A stretch of DNA of 64,000 nucleotides from Pseudooceanicola sp. (GCF_029213205.1 NZ_JARGNH010000014.1:1-64000), one strand, 5' to 3'. Numbered from the stretch's first letter, positions 27,578 through 38,571 are shown. Numbers and translations are program-made. Notes: a model not told the origin generated them from the sequence alone.

Positions 27578-28282
27578 ATGGACAAGATCGTGATCCTCAC
27601 CGGGGCCGGCATATCGGCGGAAAGTGGGCTTGGCACCTTTCGCGGCGCCGGGGGGCTTTGGGAAAACCAGCGGATCGAGGATGTGGCGACGCCCGAGGGC
27701 TTTGCTCGCGATCCGCAGATGGTCATCGATTTCTACAACATGCGGCGCGGCAAGCACCGTGAGGTGCAGCCGAACGCGGCGCATCTGGCGCTGGCGCATC
27801 TGCAAGCCAGCTATCCAGGCGAGGTGGTGATCGTCACCCAGAATGTCGACCGGCTGCACGAACGCGGCGGCGCCAGCGCGGTGATTCATATGCATGGGGT
27901 GCTGGACGCGCTGTTGTGCAACGCCTGTGGCCACCGCTGGGGCTGGCCGTTCGAGCGCCGCCTCGACCTCGCCACCGCTTGCCCGCGCTGCGCCGATGCC
28001 CCGACCCGGCCCGATGTCGTCTGGTTCGGTGAAATGCCCTATCACATGGAGGAGATCGAGGCGCATCTGACGGGGTGCGACCTCTTCGTCGCGATTGGCA
28101 CCAGTGGCCAGGTCTACCCGGCGGCCGGGTTCGTGCGCGCCGCCGATCAGGCCGGGGCCGATACGCTTGAGATCAACCTCGAAGCCTCGGCGGTGCGCAG
28201 CGATTTCGCCCGCGCGATCATCGGCCCGGCCAGCCAAACCGTCCCCGCCTGGGTCGATGCGCTGCTGAGGCACCGAGTTTGA
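27578..28282 (+). CDS. cobB: NAD-dependent protein deacylase (sirtuin)
   Basis: ILTGAGISAESGLGTFRG, TQNVDRLHERGGA, HMHGVL, zinc Cys pairs CNAC and CPRC. Confidence 0.94.
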   Translation: MDKIVILTGAGISAESGLGTFRGAGGLWENQRIEDVATPEGFARDPQMVIDFYNMRRGKHREVQPNAAHLALAHLQASYPGEVVIVTQNVDRLHERGGASAVIHMHGVLDALLCNACGHRWGWPFERRLDLATACPRCADAPTRPDVVWFGEMPYHMEEIEAHLTGCDLFVAIGTSGQVYPAAGFVRAADQAGADTLEINLEASAVRSDFARAIIGPASQTVPAWVDALLRHRV

Positions 28283-28380
28283 GCCCGGCGGCGCCCCCCC
28301 CCCGCCCCGGCCAGGACTGGCGGTATCACGCTGATGTGCAGCCACGTTTCCCTTTCACGCCCGGCCCCCCCCGCCTATAA

Positions 28381-29496
<1,116 letters not shown>

Positions 29497-29571
29497 GCCG
29501 ACAAGACTCGCGCCAACGCCCTGACCCGGCGCCATGCGGCGGGAGATTTGGGCGTCAGGTGAAGGGAACCG

Positions 29572-30492
29572 ATGGCCAGGAACCGAGGACAGGACGAGGA
29601 TTATGTCGCTCCGCTCCGGCGTTTGCTGGTCGGGGTGTTGGTTCTGTGCCTGCTGTCGATCTTTCTGGTCTGGCGTATCGACAGCCCCCGGGTTGATCGG
29701 TTCCGCGCCCAGGTGGCGGATCGGCTGCTGCCCAATTTCGACTGGATGATGGCCCCGGTGACGGCAGCGGTGAACACCCTGCGCGATTTCCAATCCTATG
29801 ACCGGATCCGCGACCAGAACCGCGAATTGCGGCGCGAATTGCAGCAGATGAAGGCCTGGAAGGAAGCGGCGTTGCAGCTGGAACAGGAAAACGCCCGGCT
29901 GCTCGACCTGAACAATGTGCGACTGGATCCCCGGCTGACCTATGTCACCGGTGTGGTGATGGCCGACAGCGGCTCGCCGTTTCGCCAATCGGTGATGCTG
30001 AACGTCGGCAGCCGCGATGGCATCGTCGACGGCTGGGCGGCGATGGATGGGATCGGCCTGGTCGGACGGATCTCCGGCGTGGGCGAAAGCACGGCGCGGG
30101 TGCTGCTTCTGACGGACACCTCCAGCCGGATACCGGTGACCATTCAGCCCTCGGGCCAGCGGGCGATGCTGGCGGGCGACAACACCGCCGTGCCGCCGAT
30201 TGATTTTCTCGAAGACCCCGATCAGGTGCGCCCCGGCGACCGGGTGATCTCTTCCGGCGATGGCGGGGTGTTCCCCGCCGGGCTGCTGGTCGGCCAGGTG
30301 GCACAGGATTCCGGTGGCCGCCTGCGGGTGCGCCTGGCCGCCGATTACGAGCGGCTGGAATTTCTACGGGTGCTGCGCCATCTGGGCACCGAAATCGTCA
30401 CCGATCCCGGCGCCATGGTGGCCCCGGCAACCCGGCCCGAGGCCCAACCGCAGAGCAATGCCGAGGCCGCAAGCGAGCCCAACAATGGCTGA
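29572..30492 (+). CDS. mreC: Rod shape-determining protein MreC
   Basis: MreC-like TM and coiled-coil region; position after mreB. Confidence 0.96.
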   Translation: MARNRGQDEDYVAPLRRLLVGVLVLCLLSIFLVWRIDSPRVDRFRAQVADRLLPNFDWMMAPVTAAVNTLRDFQSYDRIRDQNRELRRELQQMKAWKEAALQLEQENARLLDLNNVRLDPRLTYVTGVVMADSGSPFRQSVMLNVGSRDGIVDGWAAMDGIGLVGRISGVGESTARVLLLTDTSSRIPVTIQPSGQRAMLAGDNTAVPPIDFLEDPDQVRPGDRVISSGDGGVFPAGLLVGQVAQDSGGRLRVRLAADYERLEFLRVLRHLGTEIVTDPGAMVAPATRPEAQPQSNAEAASEPNNG

Positions 30493-31036
30493 TCTGGTCC
30501 TCAGAACCGGGGCCGCGCGGCTCTGGCTGATGCGGCTGAGCTTTGCGCTGATCGGCCTTGCCATCATTCTGATCGACCTGATGCCGCTGGAAACCGCGCC
30601 GCGTCGCTGGGCCGGGCCGGACCTGCTGCTGGCGCTGATCTTTGCCTGGACGATCCGGCGACCCGCCTATGCGCCGTTGCTGATCGTGGCGCTGCTGATG
30701 CTGCTGTCGGATCTGATGCTGCAGCGCCCGCCCGGGCTGATGGCGGCGCTGGTGGTGCTGGGCTGCGAATGGCTGAAAGGCCGCGGGCGGGCGATGCGCG
30801 AATTGCCCTTTGCCGCCGAATGGCTGGCGGCAAGCGTGGCGATGGCCGGGGTGGTGATCGGCTATCGGGTGCTGCTGGTGGTCTTTGTCACCGACCTGCC
30901 GCCGCTGTTCCTGAACCTGATGCAATTGGTGGTCAGCGCCGCGATCTATCCGCTGGTGGTGCTGGCCTCGGTCCTGCTGTTCGGGTTGCGCAAGCAGAGC
31001 CCCGGCGAAGCCGCCGCGCTGGGAAGTCGGATATGA
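30485..31036 (+). CDS. mreD: Rod shape-determining protein MreD
   Basis: Hydrophobic small membrane protein overlapping mreC and mrdA. Confidence 0.88.
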   Translation: MADLVLRTGAARLWLMRLSFALIGLAIILIDLMPLETAPRRWAGPDLLLALIFAWTIRRPAYAPLLIVALLMLLSDLMLQRPPGLMAALVVLGCEWLKGRGRAMRELPFAAEWLAASVAMAGVVIGYRVLLVVFVTDLPPLFLNLMQLVVSAAIYPLVVLASVLLFGLRKQSPGEAAALGSRI

Positions 31037-32979
31037 GACGGCCGCGCCCACAGGACCGGCTGGAAAGCAGCCGCAAGATCACCCGGCGCGGGCTGATCCT
31101 GGCGGCCGGTCAGCTGGGCGTGATGGGCGTGCTGGGCTTCAGGATGCGCTATATGCAGGTCGATCAGGCCGATGAATTTCGTCTTCTGGCCGAAGAGAAC
31201 CGGGTGAACATCCGGCTGATCCCGCCTGCCCGGGGCGAGATTTTCGACCGCAACGGGCGTATTCTGGCACGCAACGAGCAGACCTATCGGATTGTCATGG
31301 TGCGCGAGGATGCCGGTGACGTCGACGCGGTCATCGCCCGGCTGTCGCGGCTGGTCGAACTCGACCCCGATGAGCTTGAAAAGGCAATGACCGAGATGAA
31401 ACGCTCGGCCCCGTTCCTGCCGATCACCCTGGCGGACCGGGTCGCCTGGGAGGATATCTCGCGCGTGGCGGTCAATGCCCCGGCCCTGCCCGGCGTCACC
31501 CCCGAGGTCGGGTTCAGCCGGGTCTATCCGCTGGCGGCGGATCTGGCCCATGTGGTCGGCTATGTCGGGCCGGTCAGCGATTACGACCTGAACCGGATCG
31601 AAGACCCGGACCAACTGCTGCGGATCCCGCGTTTCCAGATCGGCAAGGTCGGGATCGAGGCCAAGATGGAATCGCAGCTGCGCGGCAAGGCCGGGGCGCG
31701 ACGGCTTGAGGTCAACGCCACCGGGCGGGTGATGCGGGAATTGTCGCGGCGCGAGGGGCTTGAAGGCGCCAATCTGCAACTGACCATCGACCACCGCCTG
31801 CAAAACTATGTGCAGGCCCGGCTGGGCGAGGACAGCGCCTCGGCGGTGGTGATCGATTGCGAGACCGGTGATCTGCTGGCGCTGGCCTCATCGCCCAGCT
31901 TTGATCCCAACCTGTTTGTCAGCGGCATTTCGGTGGCCGATTACAAGGGGCTGACCGAAAACCCCTATCGCCCGCTGGCGGCCAAATCGGTGCAGGGCGC
32001 CTATCCGCCCGGATCGACCTTCAAGATGGTGACCGCACTGGCGGCGCTGGAAAGCGGCCTGATCAAGCCCGATGACACCCAGTATTGCCCCGGTTACCTT
32101 GAGGTCAGCGACCGCCGTTTTCACTGTTGGAAACGTGGCGGGCACGGCCATGTCGATCTGGAACAATCGCTGCGCGAAAGCTGTGACGTCTACTATTATG
32201 AGCTGGCGCTGGAAATCGGCATCGAACGGATTTCGGAAATGGCGCGGCGGCTGGGCATCGGCGTGCGCCATGACATTCCGCTGTCAGCAGTGGCGCAGGG
32301 GCTGGCCCCGACCAAGGCCTGGAAACAGCAGGTGCGCGGCGAGGATTGGCTGATTGGTGACAGCGTCAACTCGGCCATTGGTCAGGGGTTTGTGCTGGCC
32401 TCGCCGATGCAGCTGGCGGTGATGACGGCGCGGATCGCCACCGGGCGGGCGGTGTCGCCGCGAATCATCAAATCCATCGACGCCGTCGAACAACCCTCCG
32501 GCGCCGGGGCCAGCCTGGGACTCAACGAAAACAACCTGCGGCAGGTGCGCAAGGCGATGTTTCAGGTCTCCAACAACCGTCGTGGCACCGCCTATTCCAA
32601 CCGTATTGCCGAAGACACCATGCGGATGGCGGGCAAGACCGGCACCAGCCAGGTGCGCAACATCACCGCCGCCGAACGCGCCCGCGGGGTGTCGAGCAAC
32701 GACCAATTGCCCTGGGACCGGCGCGACCATGCGCTGTTTGTCGATTTCGCCCCCTATGACGCGCCCCGGATCGCGGTGGCGGTGGTGGTGGAACATGGCG
32801 GTGGTGGCTCGACCACGGCGGCGCCGATCGCCCGCGACGTCACATTGCAAGCGCTCTATGGCGACGACCCGCCGCTGTCGGCCTACCCGTCCAAGGACCG
32901 CGGCCGCATCCGCGCCCAGCAAGAGCGGCTGCGGGAACTGCGCCCGCCCGAGGACGTGAATGGAAAGAGCCGCGCATGA
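31033..32979 (+). CDS. mrdA: Penicillin-binding protein 2
   Basis: PPARGEIFDRNGRILA; transpeptidase PGSTFKM (SxxK) and KTGTSQ. Confidence 0.96.
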   Translation: MRRPRPQDRLESSRKITRRGLILAAGQLGVMGVLGFRMRYMQVDQADEFRLLAEENRVNIRLIPPARGEIFDRNGRILARNEQTYRIVMVREDAGDVDAVIARLSRLVELDPDELEKAMTEMKRSAPFLPITLADRVAWEDISRVAVNAPALPGVTPEVGFSRVYPLAADLAHVVGYVGPVSDYDLNRIEDPDQLLRIPRFQIGKVGIEAKMESQLRGKAGARRLEVNATGRVMRELSRREGLEGANLQLTIDHRLQNYVQARLGEDSASAVVIDCETGDLLALASSPSFDPNLFVSGISVADYKGLTENPYRPLAAKSVQGAYPPGSTFKMVTALAALESGLIKPDDTQYCPGYLEVSDRRFHCWKRGGHGHVDLEQSLRESCDVYYYELALEIGIERISEMARRLGIGVRHDIPLSAVAQGLAPTKAWKQQVRGEDWLIGDSVNSAIGQGFVLASPMQLAVMTARIATGRAVSPRIIKSIDAVEQPSGAGASLGLNENNLRQVRKAMFQVSNNRRGTAYSNRIAEDTMRMAGKTGTSQVRNITAAERARGVSSNDQLPWDRRDHALFVDFAPYDAPRIAVAVVVEHGGGGSTTAAPIARDVTLQALYGDDPPLSAYPSKDRGRIRAQQERLRELRPPEDVNGKSRA

Positions 32980-34124
32980 GCTATCTGGAATATTCGGTTC
33001 AGGCGACGCCCAGCGGCTTTCGCAAGATCCTTTACCTGAACTGGCCGCTGGCGCTGCTGCTGACCGCCGTCGCCTGTGTCGGCTTCCTGATGCTGTATTC
33101 GGTGGCGGGCGGCTCCTTCTCCCCCTGGTCCGAGGCACAGATCAAGCGTTTCCTCATCGGCTTTTCCCTGATGATCACCGTGGCGATGGTGCCGATCTGG
33201 TTCTGGCGCAATGTCTCGGGCGTCGCCTATCTCGGCGCCCTGGCAATGCTGTTGGCGGTGGAATTCTTTGGTGCCATCGGTATGGGCGCACAGCGCTGGA
33301 TCGATCTGGGATTCGTGCGGCTGCAACCCTCGGAACTGATGAAGGTCACCCTGGTGATGCTGCTGGCCGCCTATTACGACTGGCTGCCACTGCGCCGGGT
33401 GTCGCATCCGCTCTGGGTGGCGGTGCCGGTGCTGATCATCCTGGCGCCAACGGCGCTGGTGCTGGGTCAACCCGACCTCGGCACCGCCATCCTGCTGATG
33501 GCCGGGGGCGGCGCGATGATGTTCTTTGCCGGGGTGCATTGGGCCTATTTCGCAGCGGTGCTGGCGGCGGCGGGCGGGCTGGTGACGGCGGTGTTCCAGT
33601 CGCGCGGCACCGATTGGCAGATGCTTCAGGATTACCAATTCCGCCGGATCGACACCTTTCTTGACCCCTCCAATGACCCGCTCGGCGCCGGCTATCACAT
33701 AACCCAGTCCAAGATCGCGCTGGGATCGGGCGGCTGGACCGGGCGCGGCTTCATGCAGGGCACCCAGTCGCGGCTGAACTTCCTGCCGGAAAAGCACACC
33801 GATTTCATCTTTACCACCCTGGCCGAGGAATTCGGCTTTGTCGGCGCCGGGGCGTTGCTGGTGCTCTATGCGCTGATCATCGCCTTTTGCCTGCATTCGG
33901 CACTGACCAATGCCAGCCGCTATGGATCGCTGGTCACCCTGGGCATGGCGATGACCTTCTTTCTGTTCTTTGCGGTGAACATGTCGATGGTGATGGGGCT
34001 GGCGCCGGTGGTCGGGGTGCCGCTGCCGCTGGTGTCCTATGGCGGCTCGGCGATGGTGGTTCTGCTGATCGGCTTTGGCGTCGCGCAAAGCGCCCATGTC
34101 CACCGCCCGCGCAGCCGCCGCTGA
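32976..34124 (+). CDS. rodA: Rod shape-determining protein RodA
   Basis: SEDS features GAQRWIDLGFVRLQPSELMK, EKHTDFIFTTLAEEFGF. Confidence 0.96.
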   Translation: MSYLEYSVQATPSGFRKILYLNWPLALLLTAVACVGFLMLYSVAGGSFSPWSEAQIKRFLIGFSLMITVAMVPIWFWRNVSGVAYLGALAMLLAVEFFGAIGMGAQRWIDLGFVRLQPSELMKVTLVMLLAAYYDWLPLRRVSHPLWVAVPVLIILAPTALVLGQPDLGTAILLMAGGGAMMFFAGVHWAYFAAVLAAAGGLVTAVFQSRGTDWQMLQDYQFRRIDTFLDPSNDPLGAGYHITQSKIALGSGGWTGRGFMQGTQSRLNFLPEKHTDFIFTTLAEEFGFVGAGALLVLYALIIAFCLHSALTNASRYGSLVTLGMAMTFFLFFAVNMSMVMGLAPVVGVPLPLVSYGGSAMVVLLIGFGVAQSAHVHRPRSRR

Positions 34125-35068
34125 TGGTCACTGTCCTGTTCGCCGCCGCGCCCGACCTTTGGCCGCTCTATGAGGCGCCATTGCGCACCGCGCTGGCCGA
34201 GGCCGGGCTGCACGATGTAACGCTGTGTCCGAATCCGGCGCCGGATTTGACCCCGGAAGGTGTCGATTACATCGTCTATGCACCGCATGCCGGGCTGCGG
34301 GATTTCCGCCCCTTCACCCGTGCCAGGGCGGTGCTCAGCCTCTGGGCCGGGGTTGAGGGCATCGTCGACAACCCGACCCTGACCCAGCCGCTGTGTCGGA
34401 TGGTCGACGGCAGCCTCAGACAGGGCATGGTGGAGTGGGTCTGTGGCCAGGTGCTGCGCCATCACCTCGGGCTTGACCGGCTGCTGGCGCAGCAAGACGG
34501 GACCTGGGCGCCACAGGTGCCACCCCTGGCCCATGCCCGGCCCATCGGCATCCTCGGACTCGGCGAGCTGGGCCAGGCCTGTGGACAGGCGCTGGCCGGG
34601 CTCGGCTTTCCTGTCACCGGCTGGAGCCGCCGGGCCCACGATGTGCCCGGCCTGACCTGTCGGCACGGCGCCGAGGGATTGGCGACAACCCTTGCCGGAT
34701 CGGCGATCCTGGTGCTGCTGTTGCCGCTGACACCGGCCACCGAGGGGCTGCTGGATGCCACCGCCCTGACCCAGCTGCCCCGGGGCGCGGTGCTCCTCAA
34801 CCCCGGGCGCGGCGCGCTGATCGACGATGACGCGCTGATTGCCGCGCTGGACAGCGGCCAGATCGCCCATGCGACGCTGGATGTCTTCCGCCAGGAGCCG
34901 CTGCCTCCCGCGCATCCGTTCTGGGCGCATCCGCAGGTCACCGTCAGCCCGCATGTCGCCGCGGAAACCCGCCCCGAGAGCGCGGCACGGGTGATCGCCG
35001 AAAACATCCGCCGCAGCGAGGCTGGCGAAGACCTGCTGCATCGGGTCGACCGCGCCGCCGGGTATTGA
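34124..35068 (+). CDS. ghrA: Glyoxylate/hydroxypyruvate reductase A-like D-2-hydroxyacid dehydrogenase
   Basis: GILGLGELGQACGQALAGLGFPVTGWSR; LNPGRGALIDDDALIAALDSGQ; TGA/ATG overlap with rodA. Confidence 0.88.
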   Translation: MVTVLFAAAPDLWPLYEAPLRTALAEAGLHDVTLCPNPAPDLTPEGVDYIVYAPHAGLRDFRPFTRARAVLSLWAGVEGIVDNPTLTQPLCRMVDGSLRQGMVEWVCGQVLRHHLGLDRLLAQQDGTWAPQVPPLAHARPIGILGLGELGQACGQALAGLGFPVTGWSRRAHDVPGLTCRHGAEGLATTLAGSAILVLLLPLTPATEGLLDATALTQLPRGAVLLNPGRGALIDDDALIAALDSGQIAHATLDVFRQEPLPPAHPFWAHPQVTVSPHVAAETRPESAARVIAENIRRSEAGEDLLHRVDRAAGY

Positions 35069-35082
35069 AGCGCTGCGCGCGA

Positions 35083-35127
35083 TTGGGGCTCTGCCCCAAA
35101 CCCCGGGATATTTGAGACCAGAGGAAG
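35083..35127 (+). repeat. Interspersed REP-like element, copy C
   Basis: ttggggctctgccccaa hairpin then accccgggatatttgagaccagaggaag. Confidence 0.7.
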
Positions 35128-35250
35128 CAAAGGATTGTTAACCCGAATCGGGTTCGCTGGTTTGGCGGTACAGGCGGGGACGCCGATGATCGCACCAGGG
35201 GAAGGCCCCCTGCCAGACGCAGGGGGCTGGACCTCGGGCCTGCTCCACCT

Positions 35251-35300
35251 GCCGCTTCCTCTGGTTCCAAATATCCCCGCCGGAGGCCGCGCGGGGGCGG
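35251..35300 (-). repeat. Interspersed REP-like element, copy D, inverted relative to copy C
   Basis: Reverse complement reads gcggcctccggcggggatatttggaaccagaggaagcgg. Confidence 0.7.
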
Positions 35301-35570
35301 TCCACAGGACCGACACCGCACAAAAAGGCATGCGCCGTGCAACGGCGCACCGCTTGGACCCGCGTGCGGACCCGGGCGGATGATCTGGGTGGACTCTCCC
35401 GGCTGATCGCCATGGGACAGGCGCGCTGCGGATTCCCGGCGAGCGGGCCTTGACCTCCGCCCCAATAGCCCATAGAGAGCGCGGACAGAATTCACCGGGC
35501 GTCGCAAACGCGGCGCCGTTTCATTTGCATCAGGGCATCATCCGCCCGCGCATGTTCGAGGACTATAGCC

Positions 35571-35864
35571 ATGTCGCGCCGCTGCGAACTGACCGGTAAA
35601 GGCCCGATGACGGGCAACAATGTCAGCCATGCCAAAAACAGAACCCGCCGCCGGTTCCTGCCGAACCTGAACGACGTCTCGCTGCGTTCGGAGGCCTTGG
35701 GCCGCACCGTCAAGCTGCGGATCTGCGCCGCCGCGCTGCGCACCGTCGATCACCGCGGTGGGCTGGACAAGTTTCTGGCCAAGGCCAAAGACACTGAACT
35801 TTCCGCCGCCGCGCTGAAAGTGAAGAAAGAGATCGCCAAGCTGCAGGCCGCACCCGCCGCCTGA
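35571..35864 (+). CDS. rpmB: 50S ribosomal protein L28
   Basis: [37 protein letters not shown]. Confidence 0.98.
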   Translation: MSRRCELTGKGPMTGNNVSHAKNRTRRRFLPNLNDVSLRSEALGRTVKLRICAAALRTVDHRGGLDKFLAKAKDTELSAAALKVKKEIAKLQAAPAA

Positions 35865-35889
35865 GGCCGATGCCGATCCCGGACTTGAG

Positions 35890-35923
35890 CAGCCCCGTGC
35901 CGATCGGCCGGGGCTGTTTCCAT
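35890..35923 (+). terminator. Rho-independent terminator-like hairpin downstream of rpmB
   Basis: cagccccg / cggggctg stem followed by TTTCCATTT. Confidence 0.65.
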
Positions 35924-35965
35924 TTGTCGCGTGACCCTGACCGGCCAAACCCGTAAAACCGGCGC

Positions 35966-36310
35966 ATGCTTCTGCGCCCTGCCTTTGCCCTGCTGCTTGT
36001 CGCGCTCCTGACCCTGACCGGTCAGGCGGCGGCAATTGCGCGCGGCCAGCCTGGCGCCGCGGGCTGGGCCGAGCTCTGCACCGGCAGCGGCCCCGTCATG
36101 GTGGCGCTCGATTCCGCCGGGCAACCGATCGGCCCGGCGCATCTCTGCCCCGACAATGCCTTTCTGCTGCTGCAGGCGATCGCCGTGCAAGCGCCGGTCA
36201 TTGTCCCGCTCGACAGCCAGCGCCGGATCTTTCTGGCACTCGACATAATCACCGCCCACACGCCAGCAGCAGAGGCGCCCAGCGCCCGGGGGCCGCCTGT
36301 CCTGTCCTGA
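35966..36310 (+). CDS. Small secreted/membrane hypothetical protein, possibly DUF2946-like
   Basis: N-terminal signal-like segment; located directly upstream of the PCu(A)C gene. Confidence 0.5.
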   Translation: MLLRPAFALLLVALLTLTGQAAAIARGQPGAAGWAELCTGSGPVMVALDSAGQPIGPAHLCPDNAFLLLQAIAVQAPVIVPLDSQRRIFLALDIITAHTPAAEAPSARGPPVLS

Positions 36311-36336
36311 ACGACCATCGAATTCGCCTCTCAGGC

Positions 36337-36361
36337 ACAGACAAACAGACAGACAGACAGG
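36337..36361. repeat. Tetranucleotide (ACAG)n microsatellite
   Basis: cacagacaaacagacagacagacag immediately 5' of the PCu(A)C start codon (36371). Confidence 0.9.
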
Positions 36362-36370
36362 ACTGATCAC

Positions 36371-36889
36371 ATGCCAATTCGCCATTTGAAACGCACCGCA
36401 CTTGCCGTGGCGCTGGTGCTGACCCCGCTTTCCGCCCTGGCCGGGGATATCCAGGTCGAGGGCGCCTATGCCCGCGCCTCCTCAGCCATGGCCAAATCCG
36501 GCGCCGCCTTCATGACCCTTCACAATTCCGGCAGCGCCGATGATCGCCTGATCGACGCGCGCTCCGACATTGCCCAGCGGGTCGAATTGCACACCCATAT
36601 CGACGCCGGCAACGGGGTGATGCAGATGCGCCAAGACGAGGATGGCTTTCCGCTGCCCGCCGGAGGCGATGCCAAGCTGGCCCGCGGCGGCGACCATGTC
36701 ATGTTCATGGGGCTGAACCGGCCGATGAATCAGGGCGACATGATCACCGTCACCCTGGTGTTTGAGAAATCCGGCGAAATGACCGTCGAGATCCCCGTCG
36801 ATCTGAACCGCAAGCCGGATGCCGCAATGGGCATGGGTCATGGCAAGATGGGCAACGGCAACATGCAGCACGGCAAGATGTCGGATTGA
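36371..36889 (+). CDS. PCu(A)C family copper chaperone
   Basis: AYARASSAMAKSGAAFMTLHNSG, HTHIDAGNGVMQMR, VMFMGLNRPMNQGD; Met/His-rich tail. Confidence 0.92.
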   Translation: MPIRHLKRTALAVALVLTPLSALAGDIQVEGAYARASSAMAKSGAAFMTLHNSGSADDRLIDARSDIAQRVELHTHIDAGNGVMQMRQDEDGFPLPAGGDAKLARGGDHVMFMGLNRPMNQGDMITVTLVFEKSGEMTVEIPVDLNRKPDAAMGMGHGKMGNGNMQHGKMSD

Positions 36890-36909
36890 GCCGGTTGCCA
36901 GCCGCGCGC

Positions 36910-38571
36910 CTAGCGGGCGCGCAGGCTGGTGATCGTGGCGCTGGGTGACAGCGCCTCGGGGTCGAGGATCAGATGCAGGATCGCCGGTTTGCCACTGGCT
37001 TGCGCCTCGGCAAAGGCGGCGGCGAAATCCTCGGCCCGTTCCACCCGCTTGCCAAAGCCGCCATAGGCCTGCGCCAGGGCCGCGAAATCGGGATTGGTCA
37101 GGGAGGTGGCCTTGATGCGGGTAGGGAATTCACGCTCCTGGTGCATCCGGATGGTGCCATAGATGCCATTGTCGACCAGCACCACGATCACCGGGATGTC
37201 ATGATGCATACAGGTGGCAAATTCCTGCCCGGTCATCATGAAATCGCCGTCCCCCGCCAAGCAGACCACGGTCCGCTCGGGATGGGCACGTTTCGCAGCG
37301 ACAGCGGCGGGAAAGCCATAGCCCATCGAGCCGCTGGTCGGCGCCAGATGGGTGTTGAAGCGGCGGAAGCGGTAAAACCGGTTCAGCCAGATCGCGAAAT
37401 TGCCAGCCCCGTTGGTCAGGATCGCGTCGTCGGGCAGCTGATCGCGCATCCAGCACAGCACCTCGCCCATTTGCAGCGCCCCGGGGTTGGGCTCGGCGGT
37501 CTCTGACCAGTCGAGATAGGCGGCGCGGGCCGCGGCCACCCATTCGCCCTGATGCGGCGCTTCGGGCGCCAGCCCGTCAAGCGACGGCGCCATGCCCCGG
37601 GGGGTGGCGTTGATGCCGAGGGCGGGCTGATAGACCCGACCGATCTCATCCGCATCGGCATGGATATGCACCAGGGTCTGGTCGCCCGAGGGGATCGGCA
37701 GCAGGCTGTAGCTCTGCGAGGAAATTTCGGACATCCGGCTGTTCATCACCAGCACCAGATCGGCCTCGGTGATCGCCTTGAGCAGCTGCGGATTGGCGCC
37801 AAGGCTGAGGTCGCCGGCGTAATTGGGATGCTGTGCCGGCAACATCCCGGCGCGGCGGAACGCGGCGGCAAAGGGGATCGCATAGCGCTCGCAGAGCCCG
37901 GTGAAACTCTCCACCGCAGCGCTGTCCCAGCGCGAACCGCCGAAAATGGCGAAGGGGCGTTTGGCCCCGGCCAGCAGATCGCCGAGCCGGGCCACATCGG
38001 CGCCGGTCGGCGCCGTCTCGACCGGGGTGACCCGCGCCGCATCGGCGACGCTGACCACATCGTCGAGCATGTCTTCGGGCAGCGCCACCACCACCGGGCC
38101 GGGACGGCCCTGCATCGCGACGCGAAAGGCGCGGGCGACCAGCTCCGGGATCCGGGCGGCATCGTCGATTTCCACCACCCATTTGGCGACGGAGCCAAAG
38201 ACCGCGCTGTAATCCAGTTCCTGAAACGCCTCGCGGTGTTTCATGCCGCGCGCGACCTGGCCGACAAACAGGATCATCGGGGTCGAGTCCTGCGCCGCCA
38301 CATGCACGCCAGCGGCGGCATTGGTGGCGCCGGGGCCACGGGTGACAAAGCAGATGCCGGGCCGCCCGGTCAGCTTGCCCCAGCCTTCGGCGATCATCGC
38401 AGCCCCCCCCTCCTGGCGGCAGGTGAGCAGATCGACACCGGAGTCGATCAGCGCGTCCAGCACGCTGAGATAGCTCTCGCCAGGCACGCAAGACGCATGG
38501 CTGACGCCCTGGGCGCTGAGCTGGTCGACCAGCACCCTTGCACCGGTGCGTTCGCTGAGAATTGTGGACAT
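36910..38571 (-). CDS. Thiamine pyrophosphate-binding protein (acetolactate synthase large subunit-like)
   Basis: CRQEGGAAMIAEGWGKLTGRPGICFVTRGPGATNA; GDGDFMMTGQEFATCMHHDIPVIVVLVDN (TPP motif). Confidence 0.9.
   Translation of the reverse strand: MSTILSERTGARVLVDQLSAQGVSHASCVPGESYLSVLDALIDSGVDLLTCRQEGGAAMIAEGWGKLTGRPGICFVTRGPGATNAAAGVHVAAQDSTPMILFVGQVARGMKHREAFQELDYSAVFGSVAKWVVEIDDAARIPELVARAFRVAMQGRPGPVVVALPEDMLDDVVSVADAARVTPVETAPTGADVARLGDLLAGAKRPFAIFGGSRWDSAAVESFTGLCERYAIPFAAAFRRAGMLPAQHPNYAGDLSLGANPQLLKAITEADLVLVMNSRMSEISSQSYSLLPIPSGDQTLVHIHADADEIGRVYQPALGINATPRGMAPSLDGLAPEAPHQGEWVAAARAAYLDWSETAEPNPGALQMGEVLCWMRDQLPDDAILTNGAGNFAIWLNRFYRFRRFNTHLAPTSGSMGYGFPAAVAAKRAHPERTVVCLAGDGDFMMTGQEFATCMHHDIPVIVVLVDNGIYGTIRMHQEREFPTRIKATSLTNPDFAALAQAYGGFGKRVERAEDFAAAFAEAQASGKPAILHLILDPEALSPSATITSLRAR

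Noticed and set aside
35135-35383. 82-aa ORF between ghrA and rpmB
   Set aside because: Spans repeat copy D and palindromes; no credible RBS or homology pattern.
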